Of a stretch of 13,141 nucleotides of DNA, positions 1-6,975 are shown one piece after another. Source of the DNA: CAZSAA01 sp964604915 (GTDB taxonomy: Bacteria; Patescibacteriota; Patescibacteriia; Patescibacteriales; UBA12465); NCBI GenBank assembly GCA_964604915.1, contig CAZSAA010000022.1:1-13141 (forward strand), in the 5' to 3' direction. Position numbers and translations under genes: made by a program. The notes below the pieces were generated by a model. The model made no database searches. It was not told where the DNA came from and saw nothing but the letters and a program-made list of their open reading frames with translations. The stretch's first letter is position 1, and each line of letters starts with the position of its first letter.

Positions 1-872
1 ATGTTCCCAGCGTCTTTGCTGATAGCCTTTCCAATGCCGGTAAGGGGAAAATAGTTTTCCCAACCTTCGGTCACTCCATCAGCATCGGCGATGCCGTTAG
101 GACGTACCATGCCGGCCTTTATCAGGGATTTTACATCAGCCCCGCCGCGTTTCTGCCATTCATGAGGCAAGAACATGTGGAAGCCGTATTCCTGATTCTG
201 CCCGACATATACGCACCAGTTGAAATATCCCCCTAGCTTGCCCTTGATACGGCTGCGGAAGACCCAGTAGTTCCCTTCTTTCACGAAGGGGATGCCCGTT
301 CTCGTATTAAAGAGCGGCGCGGGTATCGTGGCGTAGGTTTTGAACAAACGGTCGGAGATATAAAATAGGATATACCCATAATCATATAAGGTATTGCCTA
401 CATCTCCTTCGATAACGGGTTCGTAGAACACGTTATCGTCCTCGTTCTCATCAGGCTGTAATAGGGCTGATTTTTCCCGAGAAAAATCTTCTGCCGTTAC
501 AGGCGGGGGAGCCGGAGCTTCGACCTTTTTCGGAGTAGTAACCTTCGGCGCCTCTACTTTTTTCGGGGCTGGTGCCCTTTTGGTCGTAACGGTCGTTTTC
601 GGTTTCGGTGCGGGCTTGCCCTCCTGACAATCAGCTAAAGCTTTAGTTAAGCTATCGACCAGATTCTGGAGCGAATCGTTTTCCGCTCTCAACCTCTCAT
701 TCTCATTCTTCAGGGCTTCGTTCTGATTGTGCAGGCTTTCCATCAATTCGATCGCGTCGCATTCTTTCTCGGCCTTGGCTCTCCATTTATGGCAGAGGTT
801 CCAGGCGCAAATAAACAGTATGACGATTGCCGCTACGGCAAGCGCCCACCAGATCCATCCATTTCTTTTCAT
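1..872 (-). CDS. Membrane-anchored leucine-zipper protein with unknown C-terminal domain (partial, 3' end outside window)
   Basis: The frame is open from an ATG at 872 to the window edge, giving 290 codons with no stop, so the C-terminus is missing. Residues 1-5 are short and basic. A hydrophobic Trp-rich segment at about 6-27 should be a transmembrane anchor with the rest outside the cytoplasm. Residues 33-80 form a coiled coil with leucines every seven residues (L47, L54, L61, L68, L75). A Pro/Lys-rich linker at 86-125 holds two copies of PKKVEAP (103-109 and 114-120), followed by an acidic patch near 140-147. The rest (about 148-290) is rich in Tyr, Phe, Trp and Gly and looks globular; I do not recognise it. 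The start lies only 12 bp after the stop of the barrel-like gene, so the two are probably co-transcribed. AAAAGG directly abuts the ATG, too close to be a normal ribosome binding site. The layout suggests an oligomeric surface or wall-spanning protein; function unknown. Confidence 0.8.
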   Translation of the reverse strand, partial: MKRNGWIWWALAVAAIVILFICAWNLCHKWRAKAEKECDAIELMESLHNQNEALKNENERLRAENDSLQNLVDSLTKALADCQEGKPAPKPKTTVTTKRAPAPKKVEAPKVTTPKKVEAPAPPPVTAEDFSREKSALLQPDENEDDNVFYEPVIEGDVGNTLYDYGYILFYISDRLFKTYATIPAPLFNTRTGIPFVKEGNYWVFRSRIKGKLGGYFNWCVYVGQNQEYGFHMFLPHEWQKRGGADVKSLIKAGMVRPNGIADADGVTEGWENYFPLTGIGKAISKDAGN

Positions 873-884
873 CCTTTTTTTTGG

Positions 885-1814
885 TTATTTACTTACAATT
901 TCAATAATTTTATTATCATCCGGAACGCCCTGTTGCTGCTGTTCCCTCTGCTGCCGGTATTTCTTTTCCCTGGCTCGGGAGTCGAAATAGCGGATGACTT
1001 CCGTCACGTTCAGGTCAATGCCGTAGATATTCATCTTCCTATTCCCTTCCTTGAATTTCTTTTGGAAACTGAAGGCGAGAAGCGGTTGATTATATATCCT
1101 TAGGATCTCGAATCCGACGCCCGCTTGGAAAAACTGAGGCGGATCGCTATAGCCTTCCTGGCCTGTACCCAGGCGGAGGAAAGGATCGAAGCGAAGTCCC
1201 CAACTTTTCAAACTAGTGATGTTCGCTTGGTATGACAGGAAGTATGAAGAATTCAACTTCCCCACTTCCCTGCGGCTGCTCCCGATCACTTCTTCCATCC
1301 TGGACTCCCAGGGCTGGGTATAGGTGAACATGATCTTGTGCTGGTGGAGCACAGGGTGTTCTTTGTTGAACATCCCGGTATCCGCCATCGAGATTCCTCC
1401 GGAAGCATACCAGCTCTTATTTTCCAGGCTCTGGCGATAGTTGCCTTGGCCGCCTTCATCTTTAGAGATTTCGGCGCCAGTGTTGAGCCAGGAATAGGTC
1501 CGCCAGATTAGTATCCGGCGTTCATGGGAAAGAGATGGCCCGAAGGCAAACGCATACTTGTCTCCTGTATAACCGGAAAACTCATATGACGACTGCATCC
1601 CGTTAGCAAAGAGCCCGAAACGGGTCCTCTTTGATCGTAGTGGCAGGAAACGTACTTCGCCGAAGCGATATGTTCCCTCCTTCAGGTCACCCGACGTGCT
1701 CTTAGTGTCGGCATAGTAGCCGTTACCGAGATACACGTTGAATTCCTTCTTCTGAGCCATTACCTTCCCTGGGAAGATCAGGCCGAAAAACAAAAACAAG
1801 ATTATTACTTTCAT
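885..1814 (-). CDS. Secreted beta-strand-rich, outer-membrane-barrel-like protein of unknown function
   Basis: This 309-residue protein starts with a clear signal peptide: a hydrophobic run of about 17 residues ending in VMA, with likely cleavage after residue 20 before QKK. The mature part is a series of short amphipathic stretches with alternating polar and hydrophobic or aromatic residues, for example around 190-200, 205-216, 228-240 and 245-254. Gly, Tyr, Phe and Trp are frequent, as in outer-membrane beta-barrels. The last 35 residues are charged and Gln-rich (QQQQ at 292-295), and there is no terminal aromatic residue as in typical barrel proteins. I recognise no family. The ATG at 1814 follows an A-rich leader without a Shine-Dalgarno sequence. 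It is the middle gene of a minus-strand group, after a Wzz-like gene and 12 bp before a leucine-zipper membrane protein. A role in glycan export or surface display is inferred only from context. It could instead be a soluble beta-rich surface protein. Confidence 0.8.
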   Translation of the reverse strand: MKVIILFLFFGLIFPGKVMAQKKEFNVYLGNGYYADTKSTSGDLKEGTYRFGEVRFLPLRSKRTRFGLFANGMQSSYEFSGYTGDKYAFAFGPSLSHERRILIWRTYSWLNTGAEISKDEGGQGNYRQSLENKSWYASGGISMADTGMFNKEHPVLHQHKIMFTYTQPWESRMEEVIGSSRREVGKLNSSYFLSYQANITSLKSWGLRFDPFLRLGTGQEGYSDPPQFFQAGVGFEILRIYNQPLLAFSFQKKFKEGNRKMNIYGIDLNVTEVIRYFDSRAREKKYRQQREQQQQGVPDDNKIIEIVSK

Positions 1815-1864
1815 TTTTTTCTATTATTTAGTTGTGAATGATCTCTTTAGTCTGCAAAATTTAG

Positions 1865-1877
1865 CGGCCCGCGGCCG
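1865..1877 (-). other. GC-rich hairpin between the Wzz-like and barrel-like genes
   Basis: An inverted repeat CGGCC / GGCCG with a 3-nt loop lies just after the stop of the Wzz-like gene. On the minus strand it is followed by CTAAATTTT, a weak U-tract. It could act as a partial terminator or an mRNA-stability element that lowers expression of the downstream genes. The stem is only 5 bp, so this is tentative. Confidence 0.25.
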
Positions 1878-1890
1878 AAGCGATATCCTC

Positions 1891-2679
1891 CTAATTCATT
1901 ACGTTGCCAATGTTGCCGCGGAAATGGTTGTCAGTATCAACCGGAGCTGGCTGCCTTTCGGGTGTTCCTTCCTTTATCTCCACTACCACGTTATCTTTCA
2001 AAAAATCCATATCCTTGACCGGTATGTATTCGGTCTTAACCTCCTTGACCGCTTTGTCCGTCTTTTTCTTCTTTTCTCCGGACCTAGACAGTTCCATGGC
2101 GGCACCGATCAGGGCACCTAGGATCATGGCCGCTACGGCGTTGCCAGCTAGGTCAGGCTTGACCGGATAACGGGAAACGATGGGCTGGTCGATGATCTTG
2201 ATATCGGCCTTGTCCGCCAACTGTTGGAAATATGATTCCTTGGCAATCAAGTAATTATCCAGAGCCATGGAAATCTGCTTGGCTTGTTCCGGGTTACTGT
2301 GATATATATCTACCGTCAATATTCCCTGGGCATCCATGCTTATACTCATCGTCCTCTCCCAGGCCCTCATCTCTTCGCGATAGGTGGAACCGAAATAGGC
2401 GCGGTCAAGTCCATAGGTGTCAGCACTACCAGAAAACAGGTCATTGAAGAAAGATTGGGAGCTGGCGATCTTGGGGAGCAAGGAAGCGAAATATTGGTTA
2501 CCCTTGTCGATGGCATAATAGTCATTGCCATACATAGTGACCAGCAGTTTCGAACGGCTGCGGTATAGTTGAGGCTGCAGTAAACTGACGGTTAGACCGA
2601 TTACTAGCAATACCAAGGAATAGGCGATGATGCGCTTATATCCCTGGCGTAGTTTTTTTAATAGCATCTTGGTTTCCAT
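1891..2679 (-). CDS. Wzz/CpsC-like polysaccharide chain-length determinant (co-polymerase)
   Basis: This 262-residue protein has the layout of the Wzz/PCP family, which sets chain length or supports export of surface polysaccharides in the cytoplasmic membrane. A basic N-terminus (residues 1-16) leads to a first transmembrane helix at about 17-34. An extracytoplasmic domain of about 140 residues follows, then a Pro-rich segment (P166, P172, P175) just before a second helix at about 178-196, as is typical of the family. The remaining 66 residues form a Lys/Glu-rich cytoplasmic tail. No BY-kinase domain is fused and none is encoded in the window. The ATG at 2679 is used here, but Met5 (2667) has a better-spaced GGA upstream and may be the true start. 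It leads the minus-strand group that includes the barrel-like and leucine-zipper genes. The neighbouring GT4 and O-antigen ligase-like genes support a glycan role. Confidence 0.8.
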   Translation of the reverse strand: METKMLLKKLRQGYKRIIAYSLVLLVIGLTVSLLQPQLYRSRSKLLVTMYGNDYYAIDKGNQYFASLLPKIASSQSFFNDLFSGSADTYGLDRAYFGSTYREEMRAWERTMSISMDAQGILTVDIYHSNPEQAKQISMALDNYLIAKESYFQQLADKADIKIIDQPIVSRYPVKPDLAGNAVAAMILGALIGAAMELSRSGEKKKKTDKAVKEVKTEYIPVKDMDFLKDNVVVEIKEGTPERQPAPVDTDNHFRGNIGNVMN

Positions 2680-2698
2680 AGGTTAGGGTTAATAGGTA

Positions 2699-2727
2699 AT
2701 ACTAATATATTTATATTATTGTGTCAA
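2699..2727 (-). promoter_or_regulatory. Proximal promoter of the Wzz-like operon
   Basis: On the minus strand, TTGACA (2727-2722), a 17-bp spacer, then TAGTAT (2704-2699). The -35 is consensus and the -10 matches 4 of 6 positions. Predicted transcription start is near 2692, leaving a leader of only about 13 nt before the ATG at 2679. Confidence 0.5.
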
Positions 2728-2747
2728 GGGGTAGAAGGTGGGTGGCG

Positions 2748-2757
2748 GGAAATTTCC
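2748..2757. promoter_or_regulatory. Perfect 10-bp palindrome, possible operator
   Basis: GGAAATTTCC is a perfect palindrome at about the predicted start site of the distal minus-strand promoter (-10 at 2771-2766). Its position would suit a repressor operator. A 10-bp palindrome can also arise by chance, and no second copy was noticed near other promoters. Confidence 0.2.
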
Positions 2758-2765
2758 GAAGATTA

Positions 2766-2794
2766 ATTATACCCTATACTATGATTAGCGTCAA
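2766..2794 (-). promoter_or_regulatory. Distal promoter of the Wzz-like operon
   Basis: On the minus strand, TTGACG (2794-2789), a 17-bp spacer and a consensus TATAAT (2771-2766). This is the best sigma70-type match in the window. Transcription would start near 2759 and give a leader of about 80 nt that runs through the proximal promoter. The rest of the 283-bp gap between the divergent genes (about 2795-2907) shows nothing I can assign. Confidence 0.55.
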
Positions 2795-2907
2795 AGGGCG
2801 AAGCAGGGTCCTGGAAAATAGCGGCCATCAGGAAGCTGTTACGATAGGAAAATGTACTCCATCTTCAAAAAAATGATTATATGCTTGGGTATATCCCTGC
2901 CCTTCTC

Positions 2908-2936
2908 TTGACATCAGGACAATAAATGTATAAGAT
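2908..2936 (+). promoter_or_regulatory. Promoter of the secreted propeller gene
   Basis: TTGACA (2908-2913), a 17-bp spacer, then TAAGAT (2931-2936). An alternative -10, TATAAG, sits 2 bp earlier with a 15-bp spacer. The predicted start near 2943 gives a leader of about 20 nt before the ATG at 2963. The layout matches the promoter at 10852-10880, which also ends in TATAAGAT. Confidence 0.55.
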
Positions 2937-2962
2937 ATTTAATTGAAACTACATAAAATTCT

Positions 2963-4258
2963 ATGAAAAAGACATTAGCTATATTCTCTTTCTTGGTGGC
3001 GGCGGTGGCAGTTATCATTGCTCTGCCCTCTCAAGGAAGATTGAAGCCATATTATTCCGGTGATGCCTATACCTATAATGGCAAGGTAGTCGTAGCGACC
3101 GCCAATACCGGTTCCTTAGAGGTATTCGTCCTCAATGATAAGGCCTTGGACCTGGCCATCAAACAATCGATTACCGATCGTTTCGGACTCAAGCAGGATT
3201 TTCATGACGTCAAGCTCGATAGCGCAGACGGCCGTCTCTATGCCTACGTCGTTTCCGGCTATACTCTATACCGCTACGATATTTCCGATCTCCGTAACGC
3301 CGAACTCGATAAGAAGGTGTCCAACACCTATTGGGAGTGGTATAACCGGGTCGACCGCTTTGACGGCAATATCGTGACCGTGAGCGTTAAGGGCGTAAAG
3401 ATCTGGAACCACGATTTGGAAGTCATTGATGCCTTCAAATTCGACGTCACTTCCCCCTATGGCCTCCGCGGTGAGAACGACAGCCAGTATTTCCTCAGTT
3501 TGGAGGATAATGACCTCAAGGTATATGACCGTCTCACCCGCACCTTCATCAGCGAAATAGACCTCAATTTCAAGAACTTGGACAATAGCCATCGGGCGGA
3601 GATTGATTCTTCCGCTGGCCGCATCTACGTCGCCGACGACTATTATCTCAAATCTTTCGACCTATCCGGTCGTCTGCTGACCAACTACGCTCATGCCGGC
3701 AATGCCGTGTATGACACCGAGAGCCTGGACCAGAGTCAGTACATATACTTTAGCAACGGCTTCGGCGTGTATCGCAGCCCTAAAGCCGACTTCAAGGCCA
3801 GCACCTTCACTAACACTGTCAATATCTCCAGCGCCGGCGCTTGGGCCATGGGTCTTAGGGCGGTGCCGATGGGCGATAAGGAGTATCTGGTTGTATTCAA
3901 CAATAATAGTATCTTAGTGCTTGACGGCAGCCTGAAGAAGCAGGCGCAGTATATGGCGGTAGAGACGGAAGCGGAAGATGCGCCAGAGACGCCTAAAGAA
4001 AGCCTATTCATCCACCCCACCAAGTATTGGGCCGTACCAGGCGAAGTCATTAAGGTTTCTGGCGGCGGTTTCCAGGCGGGCGAGAATGTCGAGGTCTCTC
4101 TCGACAAGGTGAAAATGTCGGCATTAGCTGACAACCAAGGCCGCTTCTCTCTTGAACTAGCTATTCCCGGGGACATGCAACGGGAAAAGCGGTTTGACCT
4201 AGCCGCTAAAGGACTCACCTCCGGCCTCAGGTTCGCCACTAGCTTTGACGTGAAATAG
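2963..4258 (+). CDS. Secreted beta-propeller protein with C-terminal Ig-like domain
   Basis: This 431-residue protein has a basic start and a hydrophobic segment at about 4-22, acting as a signal peptide or membrane anchor. Residues 30-330 are repeated beta-strand units of the propeller type, with recurring patterns such as GRLYAYVV, GRIYVADD and KEYLVVFNN at the start of blades. An acidic Pro-rich linker (332-346) leads to an Ig/IPT-like domain (about 347-431) with the recognisable VPGEVIKVSGGGF ... AGENVEVSL ... DNQGRFSLEL pattern seen in bacterial surface proteins. No catalytic motif is visible, so binding or scaffolding at the surface is more likely than enzymatic activity. The ATG at 2963 lacks a clear Shine-Dalgarno sequence. 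The gene stands alone: it has its own promoter, diverges from the Wzz-like operon and ends at a strong terminator. The other propeller in the window, near the 3' edge, is fused to a different cytoplasmic domain. Confidence 0.85.
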   Translation: MKKTLAIFSFLVAAVAVIIALPSQGRLKPYYSGDAYTYNGKVVVATANTGSLEVFVLNDKALDLAIKQSITDRFGLKQDFHDVKLDSADGRLYAYVVSGYTLYRYDISDLRNAELDKKVSNTYWEWYNRVDRFDGNIVTVSVKGVKIWNHDLEVIDAFKFDVTSPYGLRGENDSQYFLSLEDNDLKVYDRLTRTFISEIDLNFKNLDNSHRAEIDSSAGRIYVADDYYLKSFDLSGRLLTNYAHAGNAVYDTESLDQSQYIYFSNGFGVYRSPKADFKASTFTNTVNISSAGAWAMGLRAVPMGDKEYLVVFNNNSILVLDGSLKKQAQYMAVETEAEDAPETPKESLFIHPTKYWAVPGEVIKVSGGGFQAGENVEVSLDKVKMSALADNQGRFSLELAIPGDMQREKRFDLAAKGLTSGLRFATSFDVK

Positions 4259-4291
4259 GGAGATAAATAGTTAAGATAATTGAAGATAGTA

Positions 4292-4318
4292 AAAAAGCCG
4301 GAGATAATCCGGCTTTTT
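4292..4318. terminator. Bidirectional intrinsic terminator between convergent genes
   Basis: The stem AGCCGGA / TCCGGCT has a 5-nt loop (GATAA) and is flanked by A-runs and T-runs, giving up to 11 pairs. It has T5 on the plus strand and T6 on the minus strand. It can serve both the propeller gene ending at 4258 and the GT4 gene ending at 4332. Confidence 0.85.
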
Positions 4319-4331
4319 GGTGGAGTAGCAT

Positions 4332-5549
4332 CTATTTTCCCTGCCCGATCAATTCCTCATATATCTCTAATATCCTAGGTATGATCTTCCCTATCGCATA
4401 CCCCTTGGATCTCTCATAGGCCGCTTTTTTCATCCAATCGCGGTGGATGGTCGGGAGTGAGTCGATCGCTTCCCTGATGCTCTGTGGATCGCCAGGCTTG
4501 AATAGCAAGCCGTTGTCTCCGTGCTCGATTACTTCCGGCATCCCGCCGATGTTGCTCGCTAGGCAGATTTTTCCGCGCGCTAGGGACTCTAGGAGGCTCA
4601 AGGGGGCGTTTTCGAACCAGATCGAGGGGAAGATGACCGCTTTAGCCTCGCGGATCAGGTGATTGAGCTGGACCTGGTCTTGGAAGCCGGTAAATTCTAC
4701 CTGGCCCGCTAATCCTAATGATCTAGCTAAATCTCTGAGCTTCCCTTCTTCAGGACCGGCGCCGGCAATCTTGAGGGTATGATTGGTACCAGCTAAAGCC
4801 TTGATTAAGACGTCGATTCCCTTCTCGCGGCTCAGGCGGCCGAAATATAGTAGATAGTCTTTCTCTTCGTTCTCGGGCACGAATTCCGCGGGCACGATGA
4901 AGTTGGGAACCTGCTTGATCCGATCGGCCGGATAGCCGGCTTGGACAAACATCCTTTCCACGAATCGGCTAGGGGAGATATAGCGGTCGACATTCCGACG
5001 GTATACGTCGAGGATGTCGCGGTTAAGCCAGGTTTCTAGCGCGACTAAGCCGCTAGCACTATATGAACCATAGCAGCGATGCCGGACGCAGTGCCAGAGT
5101 GAGGCGCCGGCGCATCTTTCGCAGGACTTGCCGTCATGGAACATCAGGTAATCAGCAGAAATCAGCTTGTAGTCATGCAAGTGCATCACGACCGGTATGC
5201 CCGCCTTTTTCGCTTCGGGCAGGATCGAGGGAGAGAGTTGATGGTATATGTTATGGCAATGGATGATGTCCGGCTTGAACTCGGCGATGAGGCGGCGGAA
5301 ATTGCGCTTGGCCTCTTGATTCCAGATTAGCCGCGGCGCTGCCTTGAGCTTGTCTAGGCCCTTAGCTTGCTTGAAATCCACGTTCTTTACCCAGTATTTT
5401 CGGTATGGGAGATCAGGATTACCAGGATGATCCATGCCGAAAAAGGCCACTTCGTGGCCAGCGGCGACTAAGGCCTGGCTCAGGCCGAACAGATATGATT
5501 CCGCCCCGCCTTTGGGATAGAGGAACTTGTTGACTTGAAGGATTCGCAT
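4332..5549 (-). CDS. GT4-family glycosyltransferase
   Basis: This 405-residue protein has the GT-B fold expected of family GT4 retaining glycosyltransferases, which move a sugar from a nucleotide donor to a growing glycan on the cytoplasmic side. The N-terminal domain has the acceptor-site loop YPKGGAES (11-18) and the HLHDY region (123-127). The C-terminal domain has GRLSREKG (237-244, with R238 and K243 likely binding donor phosphates) and the EX7E motif E313/E321. Four cysteines at 143, 146, 154 and 159 could bind zinc. Length is normal for the family. The sugar and acceptor cannot be told from sequence. The gene diverges from the O-antigen ligase-like gene across a 31-bp gap, with an extended -10 in that gap. 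It ends at a terminator shared with the propeller gene. Assembly of an envelope polysaccharide or glycolipid is likely. Confidence 0.93.
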   Translation of the reverse strand: MRILQVNKFLYPKGGAESYLFGLSQALVAAGHEVAFFGMDHPGNPDLPYRKYWVKNVDFKQAKGLDKLKAAPRLIWNQEAKRNFRRLIAEFKPDIIHCHNIYHQLSPSILPEAKKAGIPVVMHLHDYKLISADYLMFHDGKSCERCAGASLWHCVRHRCYGSYSASGLVALETWLNRDILDVYRRNVDRYISPSRFVERMFVQAGYPADRIKQVPNFIVPAEFVPENEEKDYLLYFGRLSREKGIDVLIKALAGTNHTLKIAGAGPEEGKLRDLARSLGLAGQVEFTGFQDQVQLNHLIREAKAVIFPSIWFENAPLSLLESLARGKICLASNIGGMPEVIEHGDNGLLFKPGDPQSIREAIDSLPTIHRDWMKKAAYERSKGYAIGKIIPRILEIYEELIGQGK

Positions 5550-5566
5550 AATTCTATTATGCTTTG

Positions 5567-5575
5567 ATTATACCA
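5567..5575 (-). promoter_or_regulatory. Extended -10 promoter of the GT4 gene
   Basis: The minus strand carries TGGTATAAT, an exact TGn plus TATAAT extended -10, in the 31-bp gap between the divergent genes. No good -35 is present at the right distance, which extended -10 promoters tolerate. The leader would be about 11 nt. Facing plus, TTGACT (5530-5535) and TATTAT (5555-5560) have a 19-bp spacer and make only a weak candidate for the ligase gene. Confidence 0.5.
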
Positions 5576-5580
5576 ACGCT

Positions 5581-6924
5581 ATGGAAATATTGAAAGACAA
5601 GTATCTCTGGCTCTTTGTAGCCGCTTTAGGCGCCCTTATCTTCGGGTTGGCCCTGTTTTCTGATATCAGCTACATTCTCTTGGCCTTTGGCGCCCTTATC
5701 GCCATCTCCTTCCTGCTCGCCTTCCGCCATCCTTTCGCCGGCCTCTTGGCCTTGCTCATAATACGGCCTCTCCTAGATGTTACCAGCGGCGATACCCTTT
5801 TTGCCATCGCCGGTCTGGATATAAATCCGGCGGGTATTTTCGGCCTCCTGGCTATTGTCTGGGCGGCTTGGCTCGCCTGGCAGAAGCGGCATCAGCTTTC
5901 TCGCATCCATCGCCTCGGCTGGTTATGGGTATTATTTTTGGGTAGTGCCGCGCTCTCCTGCCTATATTCCTTCAGTCTTGGCAGTAGTCTGGAAGAATTG
6001 TCGCGCTTGTTGTCTATCTTCGCCCTGTTCCTGGCCGCTTCCCTGCTAGTCGATTCCGCATCCAAGCTTACCCAACTTATCAAATCCATCCTCTTTTCGG
6101 TCTTGATTCCTAGCCTGGTTGCCCTTTGGCAGCTGTTGTCAGGTACCGGCTTGTTGGAGAATGGCACGAACCGGCTCCTGGCCACTTTCGGCCACCCTAA
6201 CATGTTTGCCTTCTTCCTGGTGTTCGTCTTGTCATTATCCGTTTTCGCCGCTCTGAATCTTGACTATCGCAAAGTGCAGCCATATCTATATTATCTCGCT
6301 AGCCTGGCCATGCTCATCCTCCTTTTCTTTACCTACACCCGCGGCGCCTATGTCGCTTTGGCGATATTTATCCTCATCGTCGGAGTGATGCGGTTCAGGA
6401 AGTTCTTGGTCGCTGGCTTGCTCGTCGTTTCCCTGGTCGTACTGGCCTATTCTCCGATCCGGGAGCGGGCGATCTCGATCTTCTCCTTCCGGGCCGATGA
6501 TTCTATTTCCTGGCGTTTGGGATTGTGGCAGGAAGGCTGGGAATATGCTCAGCCGAAGATAGCCTCAGGATATGGATTAGGTACGGCACCGCAGGTAATT
6601 GCTGCCCATAAGCCGTATTATCACGGGTCGGTCGAGCCGCACAATGATTATCTGCGCATCCTGCTTGAGCAGGGGGTGCCCGGCGTCTTCGCCTATCTTC
6701 TCCTTATCGCCGGCCTCATCTATGCCCTGCTGCACCGATATCTTGGCCAGCAGCGTCCCAAGCTCAAGGTATTTAACCTATTTGCCATCGCGGCCGCCAT
6801 TTCGCTCTTCGCTATGAGTTTCGGCGACAATATCCTCAATGATACCGCTCTGCAGCTCGCCTTCTGGAGCCTGGCTGGGGCAGTCTTGTCTTTCCAGGTA
6901 AGAAAAAAGAGGCTGATTTCTTAG
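5581..6924 (+). CDS. O-antigen ligase/polymerase family membrane protein (WaaL/Wzy-like)
   Basis: This 447-residue protein has about 10-12 transmembrane helices and the pattern of the O-antigen ligase superfamily (Wzy_C, PF04932). These enzymes join or polymerise undecaprenyl-linked glycans outside the cytoplasmic membrane. Visible motifs are NRLLATFGHPN (197-207), TYTRGAYVAL (251-260, with a conserved Arg at 254), GYGLGTA (330-336) in the large external loop, and EPHNDYLRILLEQGVPG (352-368). The last holds the His and the NxxL...ExGxxG signature. Sequence alone cannot separate a ligase from a Wzy polymerase or a protein glycan ligase. In a lineage lacking lipopolysaccharide, polymerisation or transfer to a wall or protein acceptor is more likely than lipid A ligation. 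The start at 5581 has no clear Shine-Dalgarno sequence. It is divergent from the GT4 gene, and the last codons form half of a hairpin that terminates the opposing transcript. Confidence 0.88.
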   Translation: MEILKDKYLWLFVAALGALIFGLALFSDISYILLAFGALIAISFLLAFRHPFAGLLALLIIRPLLDVTSGDTLFAIAGLDINPAGIFGLLAIVWAAWLAWQKRHQLSRIHRLGWLWVLFLGSAALSCLYSFSLGSSLEELSRLLSIFALFLAASLLVDSASKLTQLIKSILFSVLIPSLVALWQLLSGTGLLENGTNRLLATFGHPNMFAFFLVFVLSLSVFAALNLDYRKVQPYLYYLASLAMLILLFFTYTRGAYVALAIFILIVGVMRFRKFLVAGLLVVSLVVLAYSPIRERAISIFSFRADDSISWRLGLWQEGWEYAQPKIASGYGLGTAPQVIAAHKPYYHGSVEPHNDYLRILLEQGVPGVFAYLLLIAGLIYALLHRYLGQQRPKLKVFNLFAIAAAISLFAMSFGDNILNDTALQLAFWSLAGAVLSFQVRKKRLIS

Positions 6925-6930
6925 CCTCTT
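6902..6930 (-). terminator. Intrinsic terminator of the glycoside-hydrolase-like gene, inside the opposing gene's 3' end
   Basis: The stem AAGAGGCT (6907-6914) / AGCCTCTT (6923-6930) has an 8-nt loop. Read on the minus strand it is followed by TTTTTTCT. It overlaps the last codons and TAG stop of the plus-strand ligase-like gene. In the plus direction the following T-rich stretch is less regular, so it may be weakly bidirectional. Confidence 0.65.
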
Positions 6931-6944
6931 ATCTCGATTTTACT

Positions 6945-6975
6945 TTTCTTTCTTTCCTTCCTTCCTTCCTTCCTT
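6945..6975. repeat. Tetranucleotide repeat (TTTC then five TTCC units)
   Basis: Overlapping TTTC units (from 6945) run into five TTCC units (6954-6973) that abut the TAA stop of the minus-strand gene. On that strand it reads as GGAA repeats in the 3' untranslated region. Changes in copy number would therefore not alter the protein. It probably arose by slippage. Confidence 0.8.

Noticed and set aside
729..1103. Plus-strand frames across the boundary of the leucine-zipper and barrel-like genes
   Set aside because: They overlap two real minus-strand genes, and the hydrophobic runs come from antisense reading of Gln/Lys-rich codons.
1..2679. Bacteroidetes origin suggested by the barrel-like protein and A-rich leaders
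   Set aside because: Promoter-like sites are sigma70 type rather than the Bacteroidetes TAnnTTTG type, and the regulator-DUF4012 pair points to CPR. Not fully excluded for this segment.
2795..2907. Small RNA or riboswitch in the divergent intergenic region
   Set aside because: No convincing stem-loop plus T-tract or known riboswitch core could be seen there.
3736..4239. 167-codon minus-strand frame inside the propeller gene
   Set aside because: The opposite strand encodes a well-formed propeller and Ig-like domain; this frame has no promoter, leader or family features.
6945..6975. Phase-variable switch based on the TTCC repeat
   Set aside because: The repeat lies after the stop codons of both convergent genes, so copy-number change would not shift any reading frame.
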